Assembly: GCF_000003605.2 (NCBI RefSeq)
Contig: NW_003155746.1
Span: forward strand, 107,527 to 141,302
Source: Saccoglossus kowalevskii
Taxonomy: Eukaryota > Hemichordata > Enteropneusta > Harrimaniidae
Direction: 5' to 3'
Length of the DNA stretch: 33,776 bases
Shown here in pieces: positions 12,401 to 21,475 of this stretch (position 1 is its first letter; each line of letters opens with the position of its first letter). The notes beneath the pieces were generated by a model, which ran no database searches, was not told the origin of the DNA, and worked only from the letters and a program-made list of their open reading frames with translations. A program made the translations under genes and the position numbers.

Positions 12401-15400
12401 TGTATTCTTTTGAATGGGATGGGTTACACATTCTTAGTGTGGAATAAGTTTGGTTTAATTTGACATCTATTTTTGGGGTTGCCAGGTTGCTGAATTGTCA
12501 CCATGCTGGGTTGTGTAGGTGCTTTGTTGTCGTGGTTACTATTTCGAATCACATCTGTAATTTCAAGCTGGTCATGACAAGTGTGTAGCCCAGTGTGGTG
12601 ACCAGATACCAGATGTTATCTACCTTCATTGTGACTAGTGAATGTATTGAGGCAGCCAATTAAAAAACGTGCTTGCTGTTTGGCACTTATCAATAGATGG
12701 TCTCAACAAAAGAGGTCATTTTAATCTGTGACCTCTCTTTCAATAGTGGTTTATTTCTTGTGCCAATTTAAACATATTTCTAATTTTTTTATTATTTATT
12801 AATTATCTATGTATTAAACTGAATGTGAAGTATAGTTACAGTAACTCAAATTAAACCAAACAAGTCTGGGTTGCCAAAAACTTTGGTGAATTATATTTAC
12901 CGGTATATTTGATTCATTTCAAATCATAAATTTTAAAAAAATGTGTGATTGCCCTTGGAAAGTAAATCAAACACTTATTAAAATGTGTTGTACATTGACA
13001 TGTTTCAGTTTGCTTTCTGTGGAATAGGCAATATAGCTCATTGCTTTGCTAACAAAGTATCAATATTGATATTAGCTTACTGTTACATTTGGACTATCAA
13101 TATTGCTATTTTGCCAATGAAACAGTGAGATATATTGCAATATCCTGCTGGTTGGGTTGCTTTTTCGTTCACAGTAATAATTTTGTGATTTTTCATAACG
13201 TTATATTTTCCCGATCGATTTATTAAAACAGTAAGCAATCTGATAACTAGCTGAGAACACCTTAAGAAGCCTTATGAACCGTGGCTAGCACTGTTTTATT
13301 CTTAGCGGAGCCCAGTAATAATAAATAGATAAATAATAAAATAATACAAGAAATCATCAAATTGTAAAGCATGGTCACACACTGTCTCAACAACTGGTTT
13401 AGAATGAGCATGAATACCCTGCACAAGTCTCCATGACAACACATTCAGTTTGTCCTGCTCTTCATTCACAACGCAAGTTTTCAGCAATATACTGCCAGAG
13501 TGCCGTATAGACTACATGTATGAGGTTTACATTAGTCAATACCCTAGCTGTGACTCGAACATTTTTAGCGATATCTTTGTAAGAATTGAAAATTTGAAAT
13601 TTGTGGTACTTCTTCATTATGCACTTTGTTTCAAAACCTGACTACCGCTATGTAATCATCATCATCATAAACCTTGCATGAAATTTGTATATCTTAACCC
13701 TTTCACCACCAGACTTCCTTGCCCAAATTTTTCAGCACTTTTTTCTTTTATTCGTCAATATTCCTGGAAATGAACCCTAATTTTAGAGCCAACAGACACA
13801 ATTCGAATCAATTTTCAGTTTTTACTCAAAAAACATTTGGCGTTTTTATTCAAATCTTCAGAAAGAAAAGTGGAGACTATAAACAGGACTATTTTGTGAA
13901 TTTGTGATGAAAAGAGGGAATTGGTGGTGAAAAGGTTAATGAGGCATCTAAGCAATATCACAAAGTGAAAGCATGCTGTAACTACATGAGATACACTGAC
14001 ACATGTTTATTACCATATTTACTCTAGACTATTAGTAGTGCATGTGATTATGAAATGACATAGTTTTGTCTATAGTCTTAATAAAATATTATTTGCTCTA
14101 TTAGAAGCACTTGAGCTTATTTAAATTAGGTCAAAAAAAAATTGTTTTGTTGCCGTTAGCGACCGACCCAAAAATATGAAATATCAGGTCGCGTTTTTTT
14201 TTTTATTAGGCCAAAATATTAAAAACTCACCATTTTAAGCTGTAAAAAAGTGTTTCCTCTAAAAATTAACGATCCCGGACCGTTGTTTGATCCCCAGGGT
14301 TCGGGGGGGGGGGGGGGGGGTAAGTGGCGACTTTTAAACTCAAGTTGATCTGTATTTCTCTGACATGTTCTGAATACTATGAAGTCCATATACCTCGGCT
14401 ATTTACGATGCCCTTAGTTTTCACGAGTTTAAAAAAAAAAATCTGACCGACCAACCCAATTTTTCAATTTTCCGACTTGAGGGCAACATAAGTTTTTTTT
14501 TTTTGGCCTTATTTAGCATACAGTGAATGAGATGTGTTTTTAATAAAGCAAGTATGGTACCCTACCCATAACAGACATATCTGTATGTTCACGGTCTCCA
14601 TCTGGAAATGCTCCACATTTCTACTCTATTGCATTCAAATCAAAACTGTTCTGTCATTTGTCAAATATCGACTAATCACATTTTTAATGCATGTCTATAC
14701 TCTGCATGAATAATTGCTTTAAATTGTCACATGTCACAAACTAACCAATAACAACGTTGTATCAGGATATCTCTGTACCACCTCATCCCGGTAAACCACC
14801 AGTCATCATGCCATCCGTTGGTCATGGCGGTAAAAACGTCAAGCCATCGTCAAGAAATATATTTGCATCATTCGCAGGCACATTAGATAGGCAAGTACCA
14901 CTCAACTCTAGAACACAGCACTAAAAATATTAAAATGGTACAGTCACACTGTGTCATGTTTCTAAGGTCAAAGGTAATGTATTTAACACATATAAAAGAC
15001 ATTGTTTTTGAAGAATTTGTAATGTACTTGACCATGACCAGTGTATCCTTTAAACATGTCACCACCAGTTCCCTCTATTCATCGCAAATTCACAAAATAA
15101 TCTCACTTATAGTCTGCACTTTCCTTCAAAAAGATTGGAACAAAAATAGCCAAAGTTTTGGAGTGAAAACTGAAAATCAACTCAAATTTCAGGGTTCATT
15201 TCCAGAAATATTGAAGAATGTAAAAAAAAAAGTGCAGAAAAATTTAGGGGAGAAAGTCTGTTGTTGAAACGGTTAAGTCAATGCTACATATGATTGAGAT
15301 ACGGAGATTTGTTATGAAGCAACTACTTACAAAAATACACTGGCACGCCAATGAGGCAGCAGAAAATCATACATTAATACCGGTATATTAATATATTAAT

Positions 15401-18400
15401 TGTGAGAAACAACTTACTATAATCATACAAAATGAAACAAAGTAAAGTGTCTAAACAATCAGTGTTTTTATAGTTTGTTCATTGAGTCTTGTATACAGTC
15501 ATTTAGTTGCCATTCAGATATACCGGTAGTCAGATATAATACTGGGACTTATAAATTCACCAGAGTCCTCTGTGTGACCCTGTATCTCAGACATACCTGG
15601 GCTAATTACATTTAAACTTTACATCACATATTATATCATAATTATGCATATGCATTTGTTTCATGATCAAATTCAAGATGGCCAAATGGGCAGCCATTTT
15701 TGAACATTTATGAAAATTAGGTATTTCTCCCAAAATTTCTGGTAAAAAAATTATATTTTCAACTTTATCTTGAAAACTACATGCTTAATTGCTTTGATTC
15801 TTGGTGTGTAGGTACCATGTCAGATTTGTTTATTTTGTGGCGATATCTTTAATTCTCTATTTTTGATCAACATTTTTGTCATGTTGGGTAACAAATTATA
15901 TTTTAGAATTTCTTTTGAACACTATAATCTGATTGCTTTGATATTTGAGGTTTACTCGGCTACCACAATGTTCTTGTAAGACAGTGGAACTATTTTTACC
16001 GCTGGGTCACTTGTTCAAATTTGGTACATACAATGGATACAAAGAGGGGTTATTGATGGATAACCAACTGACAGCCATTTTGTTTTGGTGAATGCTATTC
16101 CAGGGTTATATCTCAGCCATGCCTTGACCCCCATCACACTCAAACTTTTCATGTACTTCACACATTATGTCATACATATGGATATGCACTCATTGATGAT
16201 TGATTTTCAAAATAGCTGAATAACATGAAATTGTTTCTATTCACAAATAGTCCACCTTTTTCTTACTCATGAATATCACTTTAAAAAAAGTACCAATGCG
16301 AACTGTTTCTCAAAAATCTGACCCAAATTAATGTTGGGGATTCTATTTTGACTTGTGTCTTGCTAGAGGGCGCACTGACAATGACAATGCTGGTAAAACA
16401 GTTGAAAGCTCTTGGCTGCATTGCTGCATTCCATTAGAACCCAACCAAAATTATATTGACCAAAATGCGCCTTTATTAGATAAATGTAGTAATCCAATTA
16501 ATTTCTAATTTCTAGGGGTCGTGTACGTCCTGCTGTACAGAAACTCTGGTCTAAAGATCCTGATTTTCAGCTTATAGATGGAATGCTGACAGATGAGAAT
16601 TACAAAAAGTTGTTGGAATTTAGTAAATTCTGCCTTATCCTACGAGGTCATAGGGTAAGTGTAATGGAATTTAGTAAATGCTGCCTTATCCTACGAGGAC
16701 ATACTCTTAAGTTAATGGTCTGAGAGCAGCCAATGAAACAGTAGTCAGGTATCCCAGAGTATGGTAGACTGATCAACATGTGTGTGCTTTTGTATCAACT
16801 CAACAAACCCTTCAATTTTTTTTTAATATTTAAAGGGTGATGGTTGTCACGCCGCCTCCTGTTTGACATGGCGCTCATAGCAACGTAAACAACACATGTA
16901 AAATTCATTGTTTGTTTACATGTACATGAAATTCGAACATGTGCTGCGATACGACCACTGCCCTTCCAAACTGAAACAAGAGGTTTGTATTGGTCAAGGG
17001 AATAACATTGGAACACTTTCAAATGACGTCATTACGAAATGCACTCTTCGATTTGCTGGATGGTTTAACTACAACTGAAATCTATAAATATTTATAAATG
17101 AAGGGAATGGGTTTGTTGTGTCAATAGTACTGGCTGTCCAATACGTGAATAATAAATACTGTAAATACATTAATTAATCATGAGTTTTTAATTTAGTGAA
17201 ATTCACTAAATTAAAACTATGTGAACATGTAAAATAACAATAGAACTCATTGTGTCTCTGCTCACGAACTTAAAACCTAGTAAAATTTCTCAAAACATTA
17301 AATAATTTAAATTAAATGCCAGTGAAAATCAATGGTTTTACAGTACACTAAAATTAATGTATTGTGTATATAAACAGGTATGGAGTCCTCGTTTAATGGA
17401 TTCAGTCTGGTTTGGTTGCGTTCCTGTGATCATTGCTGACTACTATCATTTACCGCTACAATCTGTTATTGACTGGCAGGATATTGCGGTTATTATTCCA
17501 GAAAGTAAGGTATGAGATGTTGATGTTGATGTGTAACCTTGGAATCTATCCAGCTTTTTCATGCTAAGCTCAATTAAGGTAGTTAACAGGTATTTGAACG
17601 AGTTTCCATGATTTTCACAGTATGGTTTTATTTTATGTTGTTGCTCTAAAAACTCACATTAAAAAAACTTGTGGTCACAGAAGTACTATTCACGTAAAAA
17701 AATTACTACAAAATCATGAAACGGTGATGTTTGAGTTTTTAACAGGAAAAGATTTTTTAATATTTAAAAATATTGTTTGGTGACATATAGAAAAGATAGT
17801 ATGTTGCTATAAGATATGTAATTCTGATTGGCTCAAGTTATTTGGGGATTTTCCCATGAAATAATGATTTTACATGGATTCCAATGGAAATTGTTCAAAA
17901 AAGTGGTAATTTTTGTCAGTTTGTCACATTTTCTCTAATAGTATGATTTGCACCAGGTAAAACACTCAAAAGGCATTGGCATATACCATAATCTATAATT
18001 AGGTAGTACTTTTTAAAAAAGAAAATATTGTGTTTCGGGATTGAGGAAAATCACAAAATTTAGCAGCAGTGAGAATTTCACTTCAACATGAATTGTAAAT
18101 GTTGCACTCAATGAATAACATCTAATGAATCAAAGAAAGCTTAGAAAGAACTCCCGTGTGCTGAGAGTATTGGAGACACATTAAAAATTAATTCAAAATT
18201 ACTTGAACTTGAGATATTGATGGAAATGCAGAAAACTAATTATGCAAATAAGGTAACTAATATGAACACATTTAAGTGTAAAACTAATAAGGCNNNNNNN
18301 NNNNNNNNNNNNNNNNNNNNNNNNNNNNNNNNNNNNNNNNNNNNNNNNNNNNNNNNNNNNNNNNNNNNNNNNNNNNNNNNNNNNNNNNNNNNNNNNNNNN

Positions 18401-20083
18401 NNNNNNNNNNNNNNNNNNNNNNNNNNNNNNNNNNNNNNNNNNNNNNNNNNNNNNNNNNNNNNNNNNNNNNNNNNNNNNNNNNNNNNNNNNNNNNNNNNNN
18501 NNNNNNNNNNNNNNNNNNNNNNNNNNNNNNNNNNNNNNNNNNNNNNNNNNNNNNNNNNNNNNNNNNNNNNNNNNNNNNNNNNNNNNNNNNNNNNNNNNNN
18601 NNNNNNNNNNNNNNNNNNNNNNNNNNNNNNNNNNNNNNNNNNNNNNNNNNNNNNNNNNNNNNNNNNNNNNNNNNNNNNNNNNNNNNNNNNNNNNNNNNNN
18701 NNNNNNNNNNNNNNNNNNNNNNNNNNNNNNNNNNNNNNNNNNNNNNNNNNNNNNNNNNNNNNNNNNNNNNNNNNNNNNNNNNNNNNNNNNNNNNNNNNNN
18801 NNNNNNNNNNNNNNNNNNNNNNNNNNNNNNNNNNNNNNNNNNNNNNNNNNNNNNNNNNNNNNNNNNNNNNNNNNNNNNNNNNNNNNNNNNNNNNNNNNNN
18901 NNNNNNNNNNNNNNNNNNNNNNNNNNNNNNNNNNNNNNNNNNNNNNNNNNNNNNNNNNNNNNNNNNNNNNNNNNNNNNNNNNNNNNNNNNNNNNNNNNNN
19001 NNNNNNNNNNNNNNNNNNNNNNNNNNNNNNATCATTATGCAAATTAGGTAATTAATATAAACAGATTTTTACCCAAAACTAATGAAATCTGCGCATTAGA
19101 TCAGAGCATCCATGTGCCAAGTTTCATCAAAATCCAATGAGTGGTTCTTCAAATATCAGTGGAACAGTCATGGAACAGCTTAAAATCAGTTAATTATCAT
19201 GCAAATTAGATATTTAATATTCATAGATTTTTACCAAAAACAAATCAAATCTGCGCATTAGTTCAGAGCATCCATGTGCCAAGTTTCATCAAAATTCAAT
19301 GAGTGGTTCTTCATATATCAGTGGAACAGTCATGGAACAGCTAAAAATCAGCTAATTATCATGCAAATTAGGTAATTAATATTCATAGATTTTTACCAAA
19401 ACCTAATCAACTCTGCGCATTATCCCAGAGCATCTATGTACCAAGTTTCACCAAAATCTGATTAGTGGTTCTTGAGATAACGGTGGAACAAAAAAAGTGA
19501 CATACATACATACATACAGACATACGGACATACAGACAGGGTAACTGCAAAGACTCCCTTTTGTGCTTCGCACACGGGAGTCAATAAAATTGAGGGAATT
19601 TACTTCACAGTTGGAGTGTCCAAGTCACTGTGCATGTAAAAAATGGATAGTGAAATATGGGTCTACCAGATAACAATGCAGTGAGACAAATGCAATACTT
19701 GAAAGTGCGGGAGTCATCACCTACGTATGTGCGAGGTGGCCATAGTGTATCATTGTTCATAAACAAGCATTTATCCATGAGCCTTTGCATTCTTAGCGTG
19801 TGTTGTTATCATCGCTTGGTACTCAATTCCCGCGCATGCGCAGGTGACGGCCCTCTCGCTTTAACACCCATACTGAAATGAGTGTCTACTTTTATTGCAG
19901 GTCCCAGAGTTAAAATCAATTTTAATGTCCATATCAGAAGATGAACTCTCTCGCAAACAAGAGTTGATATCTCAGATATACACTTATTTATCATGGAATA
20001 ATCCAAGTCAAGATTACGATGCATTTCATATGGTACTGTATGAACTATGGCAAAGAAGACACATTATGCGATATTACACATAA
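3446..20083 (+). CDS. Type II membrane glycosyltransferase, GT47 (exostosin) family, complete, 10 exons
   Basis: Coding exons: 3446-3550, 4188-4340, 6428-6586, 7454-7642, 10003-10136, 11285-11447, 14766-14890, 16516-16654, 17378-17509, 19901-20083. They join in phase to 493 codons plus TAA. The start ACCATGGG has a good context. Residues 1-15 are basic (IRRRSPF); 16-33 form one hydrophobic anchor (LLILITLIFFLILVIILI), so a Golgi/ER type II topology is expected. N-glycosylation sequons are at N58 and N137. The exostosin domain begins near KIYIYDI (164-170). It includes EATFFFIPSR, FPYWDRSAGTDHFYICSHD (248-266), ISVPPHPGKPP, a NIFASFAGTLDRGRVRP block, KFCLILRGH, and SPRLMDSVWFGCVPVIIADY with VIDWQDIAVIIPE (about 390-432). 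This is the GT47 nucleotide-sugar-binding fold. There is no GT64 domain as in EXT1/2. Donor and acceptor sugars cannot be told from sequence. Confidence 0.92.
4620..4870. repeat. Degenerate copy of the CTAATTTGCAT / TTTGGTACAT repeat module
   Basis: In intron 2, GTAGCTAATTTGCATATT occurs at about 4670 and again at about 4785. The first is followed by TTTTGATCAAATTTGGTACA. Read backwards, this matches the order of phrases in the 162-bp tandem units at 19037-19480 (ATGCAAATTA and CCAAGTTTCATCAAAAT). It looks like an old fragment of the same repeat family in the opposite orientation. Confidence 0.45.
5175..6387 (+). mobile_element. Hairpin-ended modular repeat element, copy 1 (intron 2)
   Basis: The left end is AGTCCCCGTT, then a 15-base insert, then AACGGGGACT, a 10-bp perfect hairpin stem. 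The right end is AACGGGGACT (6378-6387) followed by a perfect GCCATGCATGGC palindrome and CTTGT. The body consists of modules spaced about 130-150 bp. Each has a foldable core such as AAAATGGC...GGCCATTTT (5351, 5503, 5653, 5785, 6058, 6200) and the phrase TTCAAACTTGGTACATA. I found no coding capacity. A second copy is at 26934-28274. I do not recognise a named family. Confidence 0.7.
7142..7349 (-). mobile_element. TA-flanked CTGTAAAAT MITE, family A copy 1
   Basis: The 208-bp element in intron 3 begins CTGTAAAATACTTTATTTT and ends ATTATTCTACAG, with TA on each side (7140-7141, 7350-7351), as for Tc1/mariner-type insertions. The ends are inverted repeats that also contain TTCGCTGAA / TTCAGCGAAAAT. 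The internal part is the reverse of copies at 11497-11692 and 26445-26620. It has no coding capacity. Confidence 0.75.
8216..9141. mobile_element. TTAA-flanked non-autonomous element, 926 bp (intron 4)
   Basis: GGTAGAGATGCAG at 8216-8228 is perfectly inverted as CTGCATCTCTACC at 9129-9141. Both sides are flanked by TTAA (8212-8215 and 9142-9145), the target duplication typical of piggyBac-type transposons. The interior is AT-rich, with no reading frame I can relate to a transposase. The terminal GG is unlike the usual piggyBac CCC end, so the superfamily is uncertain. Confidence 0.65.
9405..9908. mobile_element. TTAA-flanked non-autonomous element, 504 bp (intron 4)
   Basis: The left end after TTAA (9401-9404) is GGTAGAAGCCTACTCATAA. 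The right end before TTAA (9909-9912) is its near-perfect inverse, TTATGAGTAGGCCTCTACC. The first six bases, GGTAGA, are shared with the neighbouring element at 8216-9141, so the two are probably related by the same transposase. No coding capacity was found. Confidence 0.7.
10137..11284. other. GT47 intron 5, mostly unrecognised
   Basis: AT-rich intronic sequence. A fragment at about 10520-10570 (TTCCTCGAAGCAAAAATTAA then TTTTACTGTA) looks like one end of a family A MITE. I recognise nothing else. Confidence 0.4.
11497..11692 (+). mobile_element. TA-flanked CTGTAAAAT MITE, family A copy 2
   Basis: This 196-bp copy begins CTGTAAAATAATTTATTTTC and ends AATAAAGTATTTTACAG, just inside intron 6 of the GT47 gene. 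The left flank is TA and the right flank is TG, a decayed target site. The internal GAAAATAAAATCCAGCGAAT phrase is opposite in orientation to copy 1 and the same as copy 3. Confidence 0.75.
11941..12121 (-). mobile_element. TA-flanked MITE, family B copy 1 (AGAAGCCGC type)
   Basis: The element begins CTGTAAAACCTCTATTAGAA and ends near ACAGATGTTACTG, with TA on both sides. It contains TTAGAAGCCGC and GGATGCGGCTTC inverted relative to each other, and shares TTGTACAATG/CATTGTACC-type and TCTCATATG phrases with the second copy at 29999-30178, which lies in the opposite orientation. Confidence 0.65.
12448..12861. mobile_element. MITE with 16-bp perfect inverted ends (intron 6)
   Basis: GTTTGGTTTAATTTGA at 12448-12463 is exactly inverted as TCAAATTAAACCAAAC at 12846-12861, 414 bp overall. 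I see no clear target duplication and no coding capacity. Confidence 0.6.
13028..13140. mobile_element. Small inverted-repeat element (intron 6)
   Basis: GCAATATAGCTCATTG near the left end is imperfectly inverted as CAGTGAGATATATTGC near the right end, with internal TATCAATATTG repeats. About 110 bp, possibly a short MITE. Confidence 0.4.
13698..13935 (+). mobile_element. TTAA-flanked piggyBac-type MITE, copy 1 (intron 6)
   Basis: TTAA (13694-13697) is followed by CCCTTTCACCACCAG. The right end is TTGGTGGTGAAAAGG followed by TTAA (13936-13939). The CCC start and TTAA duplication match piggyBac-type ends. The interior (GGAAATGAACCCT and similar) reappears inverted at 15054-15272. The short open frame inside is not a transposase. 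Confidence 0.75.
14123..14514. mobile_element. MITE-like element with AAATTAGGTC / GGCCTTATTT ends and an 18-G run
   Basis: The left end reads AAATTAGGTCAAAAAAAAAT and soon TTGCCG. The right end, inverted, reads AAATAAGGCCAAAAAAAAAA and then TTGCCC. Both arms also contain GACCGACC-type words. A run of 18 G lies at 14303-14320. It sits in intron 6, about 250 bp upstream of exon 7. Confidence 0.5.
15054..15272 (-). mobile_element. TTAA-flanked piggyBac-type MITE, copy 2 (intron 7)
   Basis: The left end is CATGTCACCACCAGTTCCC after TTTAAA. The right end is GTTGTTGAAACGG before TTAA (15273-15276). Its reverse complement aligns with copy 1 over most of its length (for example TTTCTGGAAATGAACCCT), so the two copies form an inverted pair around exon 7. 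Confidence 0.7.
15545..16355 (+). mobile_element. Probable eroded third copy of the hairpin-ended modular repeat (intron 7)
   Basis: The start reads GGGACTTATAAATTC, as after the left hairpin of the copies at 5175 and 26934. It then has CTGTATCTCAGACATACCTGG, the core AAGATGGCCAAATGGGCAGCC at about 15675 (given here as one module), and later GACAGCCATTTTGTTTT. The terminal hairpins are not intact. The right limit near TGACTTGT at about 16355 is a guess. Confidence 0.5.
16614..16715 (+). repeat. 51-bp tandem duplication across the exon 8 / intron 8 boundary
   Basis: The unit 16614-16664 contains the last 41 bases of exon 8 and its donor (AGG|GTAAGT). It is repeated at 16665-16715. The coding-like part is almost identical (one T-to-G change in the first 33 bases), but the donor of the second copy is destroyed (CTCTTAAG instead of GGGTAAG). 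The frame stays open through the donor, so retained RNA would encode a second EFSKCCLILRGH before TGA. Confidence 0.8.
16834..16965. mobile_element. Short MITE with AAGGG...GTCACGCC / ACGACCACTGCCCTT ends (intron 8)
   Basis: The left end AAGGGTGATGGTTGTCACGC and the inverted right end AAGGGCAGTGGTCGTATCGC match at most positions. The same type of end (GGTNGTCACGC) is found in the elements at 24753-26094 and, in a shorter form, at 19709-19853. About 132 bp, no coding capacity. Confidence 0.55.
17159..17343. mobile_element. TA-flanked CTGTAAA...TTTACAG MITE (intron 8)
   Basis: It begins CTGTAAATACATTAATTAAT and ends AATGGTTTTACAG, flanked by TA at 17157-17158 and 17344-17345. It contains a long internal hairpin, AATTTAGTGAA / TTCACTAAATT (about 17185-17214). 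It ends 34 bp before exon 9. Confidence 0.6.
18150..19581 (+). mobile_element. Element with ACTCCCGTGTGC inverted ends and 162-bp internal tandem units (intron 9)
   Basis: ACTCCCGTGTGC at 18150-18161 is perfectly inverted as GCACACGGGAGT at 19570-19581. The interior holds tandem 162-bp units: ATGCAAATTA recurs at 19037, 19199 and 19361, and a degenerate unit lies left of the gap. They carry the phrase CATGTGCCAAGTTTCATC. The array is followed by an ACATACATACATAC-type microsatellite (19501-19539) and a strong terminal hairpin, GACTCCC...TGTGC-TTC-GCACA...GGGAGTC (19551-19582). The assembly gap lies within the array. No coding capacity is visible. Confidence 0.7.
18294..19030. other. Assembly gap (Ns)
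   Basis: 737 unknown bases inside a tandem repeat array; the gap probably reflects unassembled repeat units. Apparent long reading frames through it are artefacts. Confidence 0.99.
19709..19853. mobile_element. Short MITE carrying a GCGCATGCGC palindrome (intron 9)
   Basis: The left end GGGAGTCATCACCTACGTAT matches the inverted right end GGGCCGTCACCTGCGCATGC over most positions. A perfect GCGCATGCGC (NRF1-like) lies at 19832-19841. The element ends about 47 bp upstream of exon 10. Confidence 0.5.
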
Positions 20084-21140
20084 AAACAATTAAAGTTCTA
20101 TTCTATAAGGGTTTGCAATGTTTCATAATCATGTACAGTGACATCACATCATGTGATCGAGTACAAAATTTTACATTGTGCACTATTTTATACGAAGAAC
20201 TTGTTGAAGAATGACAAATTTGTTGGTATATCTGCTGTGACTTATGAACAATGTTGTTACATCAAATCTCATTTAAAATACTGTTATATATTTAAAATAC
20301 TGTTTTTCGAAGATGATGTTTACGTTTTGATCTTGTCACATTGAAGGGTACTGGTAATATTCAAATTGTTTGTCATCTGCTTTTAGTCAAAAGCAAAGTA
20401 GTAGGCAAATATAGTGAAAAGATTTAGTTGAAGAATATTTTAATTTCAAATTTACTTTCATACTAATTCATGAGTCATACATTATCAGGTTTTATTTTAT
20501 AGTTTTTGATTTGGGGCAGTGTGCATTTTAATTTTAATACATGCATTGTACATGTTGCATGGGTCCCATATCAAACACGACTAAAAACCGTGATGCTTTC
20601 ATATTTTTCTTTACTCAAATTTTCAGTTATTGTTTATGAAATTAAATTTATGACTAATGCAATAAATGTTATCCTCATTTTCTGTTACTATAGTTACCAA
20701 TAATGCAGCTAATACATTCTAGCTTCACGCCAACAAGACATTCTGCTACATGTCACATAATTAATTTATTTGTTTATTAAGTGTAAGAACAAGCAACCTG
20801 ATGACTGAAATAGCGCCACTGTTTCAGCAGAGCACAGCAATAAGTGCATAACAACATCCATAACCACTTTACTTCAGTCTTTGGAAGGAATTCAGTTGAT
20901 TTAACAGGAGAATCGACCTGCTCACACAGACGAAAACAATTCGAACATGACGTACTAACACATGCTGACCGACACAGGGACGCACAGACTTAAGCATAAA
21001 CAAAGTTATTTGCACACCATACTATAGATGGCGCTCTCACTATAAACCGCCACACATGCACAGTTATATAAATATGATAGTGGAGAAATGAACCCTAGCT
21101 TTGTTTACGTTCTATTTTAAGTTTCTCCCAATGTCACAAA
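20084..21140. other. GT47 3' UTR and start of the convergent spacer
   Basis: This AT-rich stretch follows the GT47 stop codon. The first well-formed AATAAA on the plus strand is at 20661-20666; a weaker ATTAAA occurs at 20089-20094. I recognise no other gene. Confidence 0.45.
20661..20666 (+). terminator. Candidate poly(A) signal of the GT47 gene
   Basis: AATAAA about 580 bp after the stop codon. The choice rests on position only; transcript ends would decide it. Confidence 0.35.
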
Positions 21141-21475
21141 ATGATCTACTAGTAATGGAGACCCATGGTACATGTACATACCAAGGTATATATAAATATA
21201 AAATTAAATGATCTACTAGTAATGGAGACCCATGGTACATGTACATACCAAGGTATATATAAATATAAAATTAAATGATCTACTAGTAATGGAGACCCAT
21301 GGTACATGTACATACCAAGGTATATATAAATATAAAATTAAATGATCTACTAGTAATGGAGACCCATGGTACATGTACATACCAAGGTATATATAAATAT
21401 AAAATTAAATGATCTACTAGTAATGGAGACCCATGCTACATGTACATACTAAGGTATATATAAATATAAAATTAA
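21141..21475. repeat. 67-bp tandem array, five copies
   Basis: Units start at 21141, 21208, 21275, 21342 and 21409 with ATGATCTACTAGTAATGG. The first four are identical as far as I can see. The fifth has two changes (ATGCTACA and ACTAAGG). Each unit contains CCATGGTACATGTACATACC, a partly self-complementary core. The near-identity points to recent expansion or ongoing homogenisation. Confidence 0.9.

Noticed and set aside
14935-15267. 110-codon frame in intron 7
   Set aside because: It runs through the TTAA-flanked MITE and matches no protein.
18199-19047. Long open frames on both strands across 18199-19047
   Set aside because: They consist almost wholly of unknown bases in the assembly gap.
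21141-21475. CRISPR-like array
   Set aside because: The 67-bp units are contiguous with no unique spacers, and the DNA is animal.
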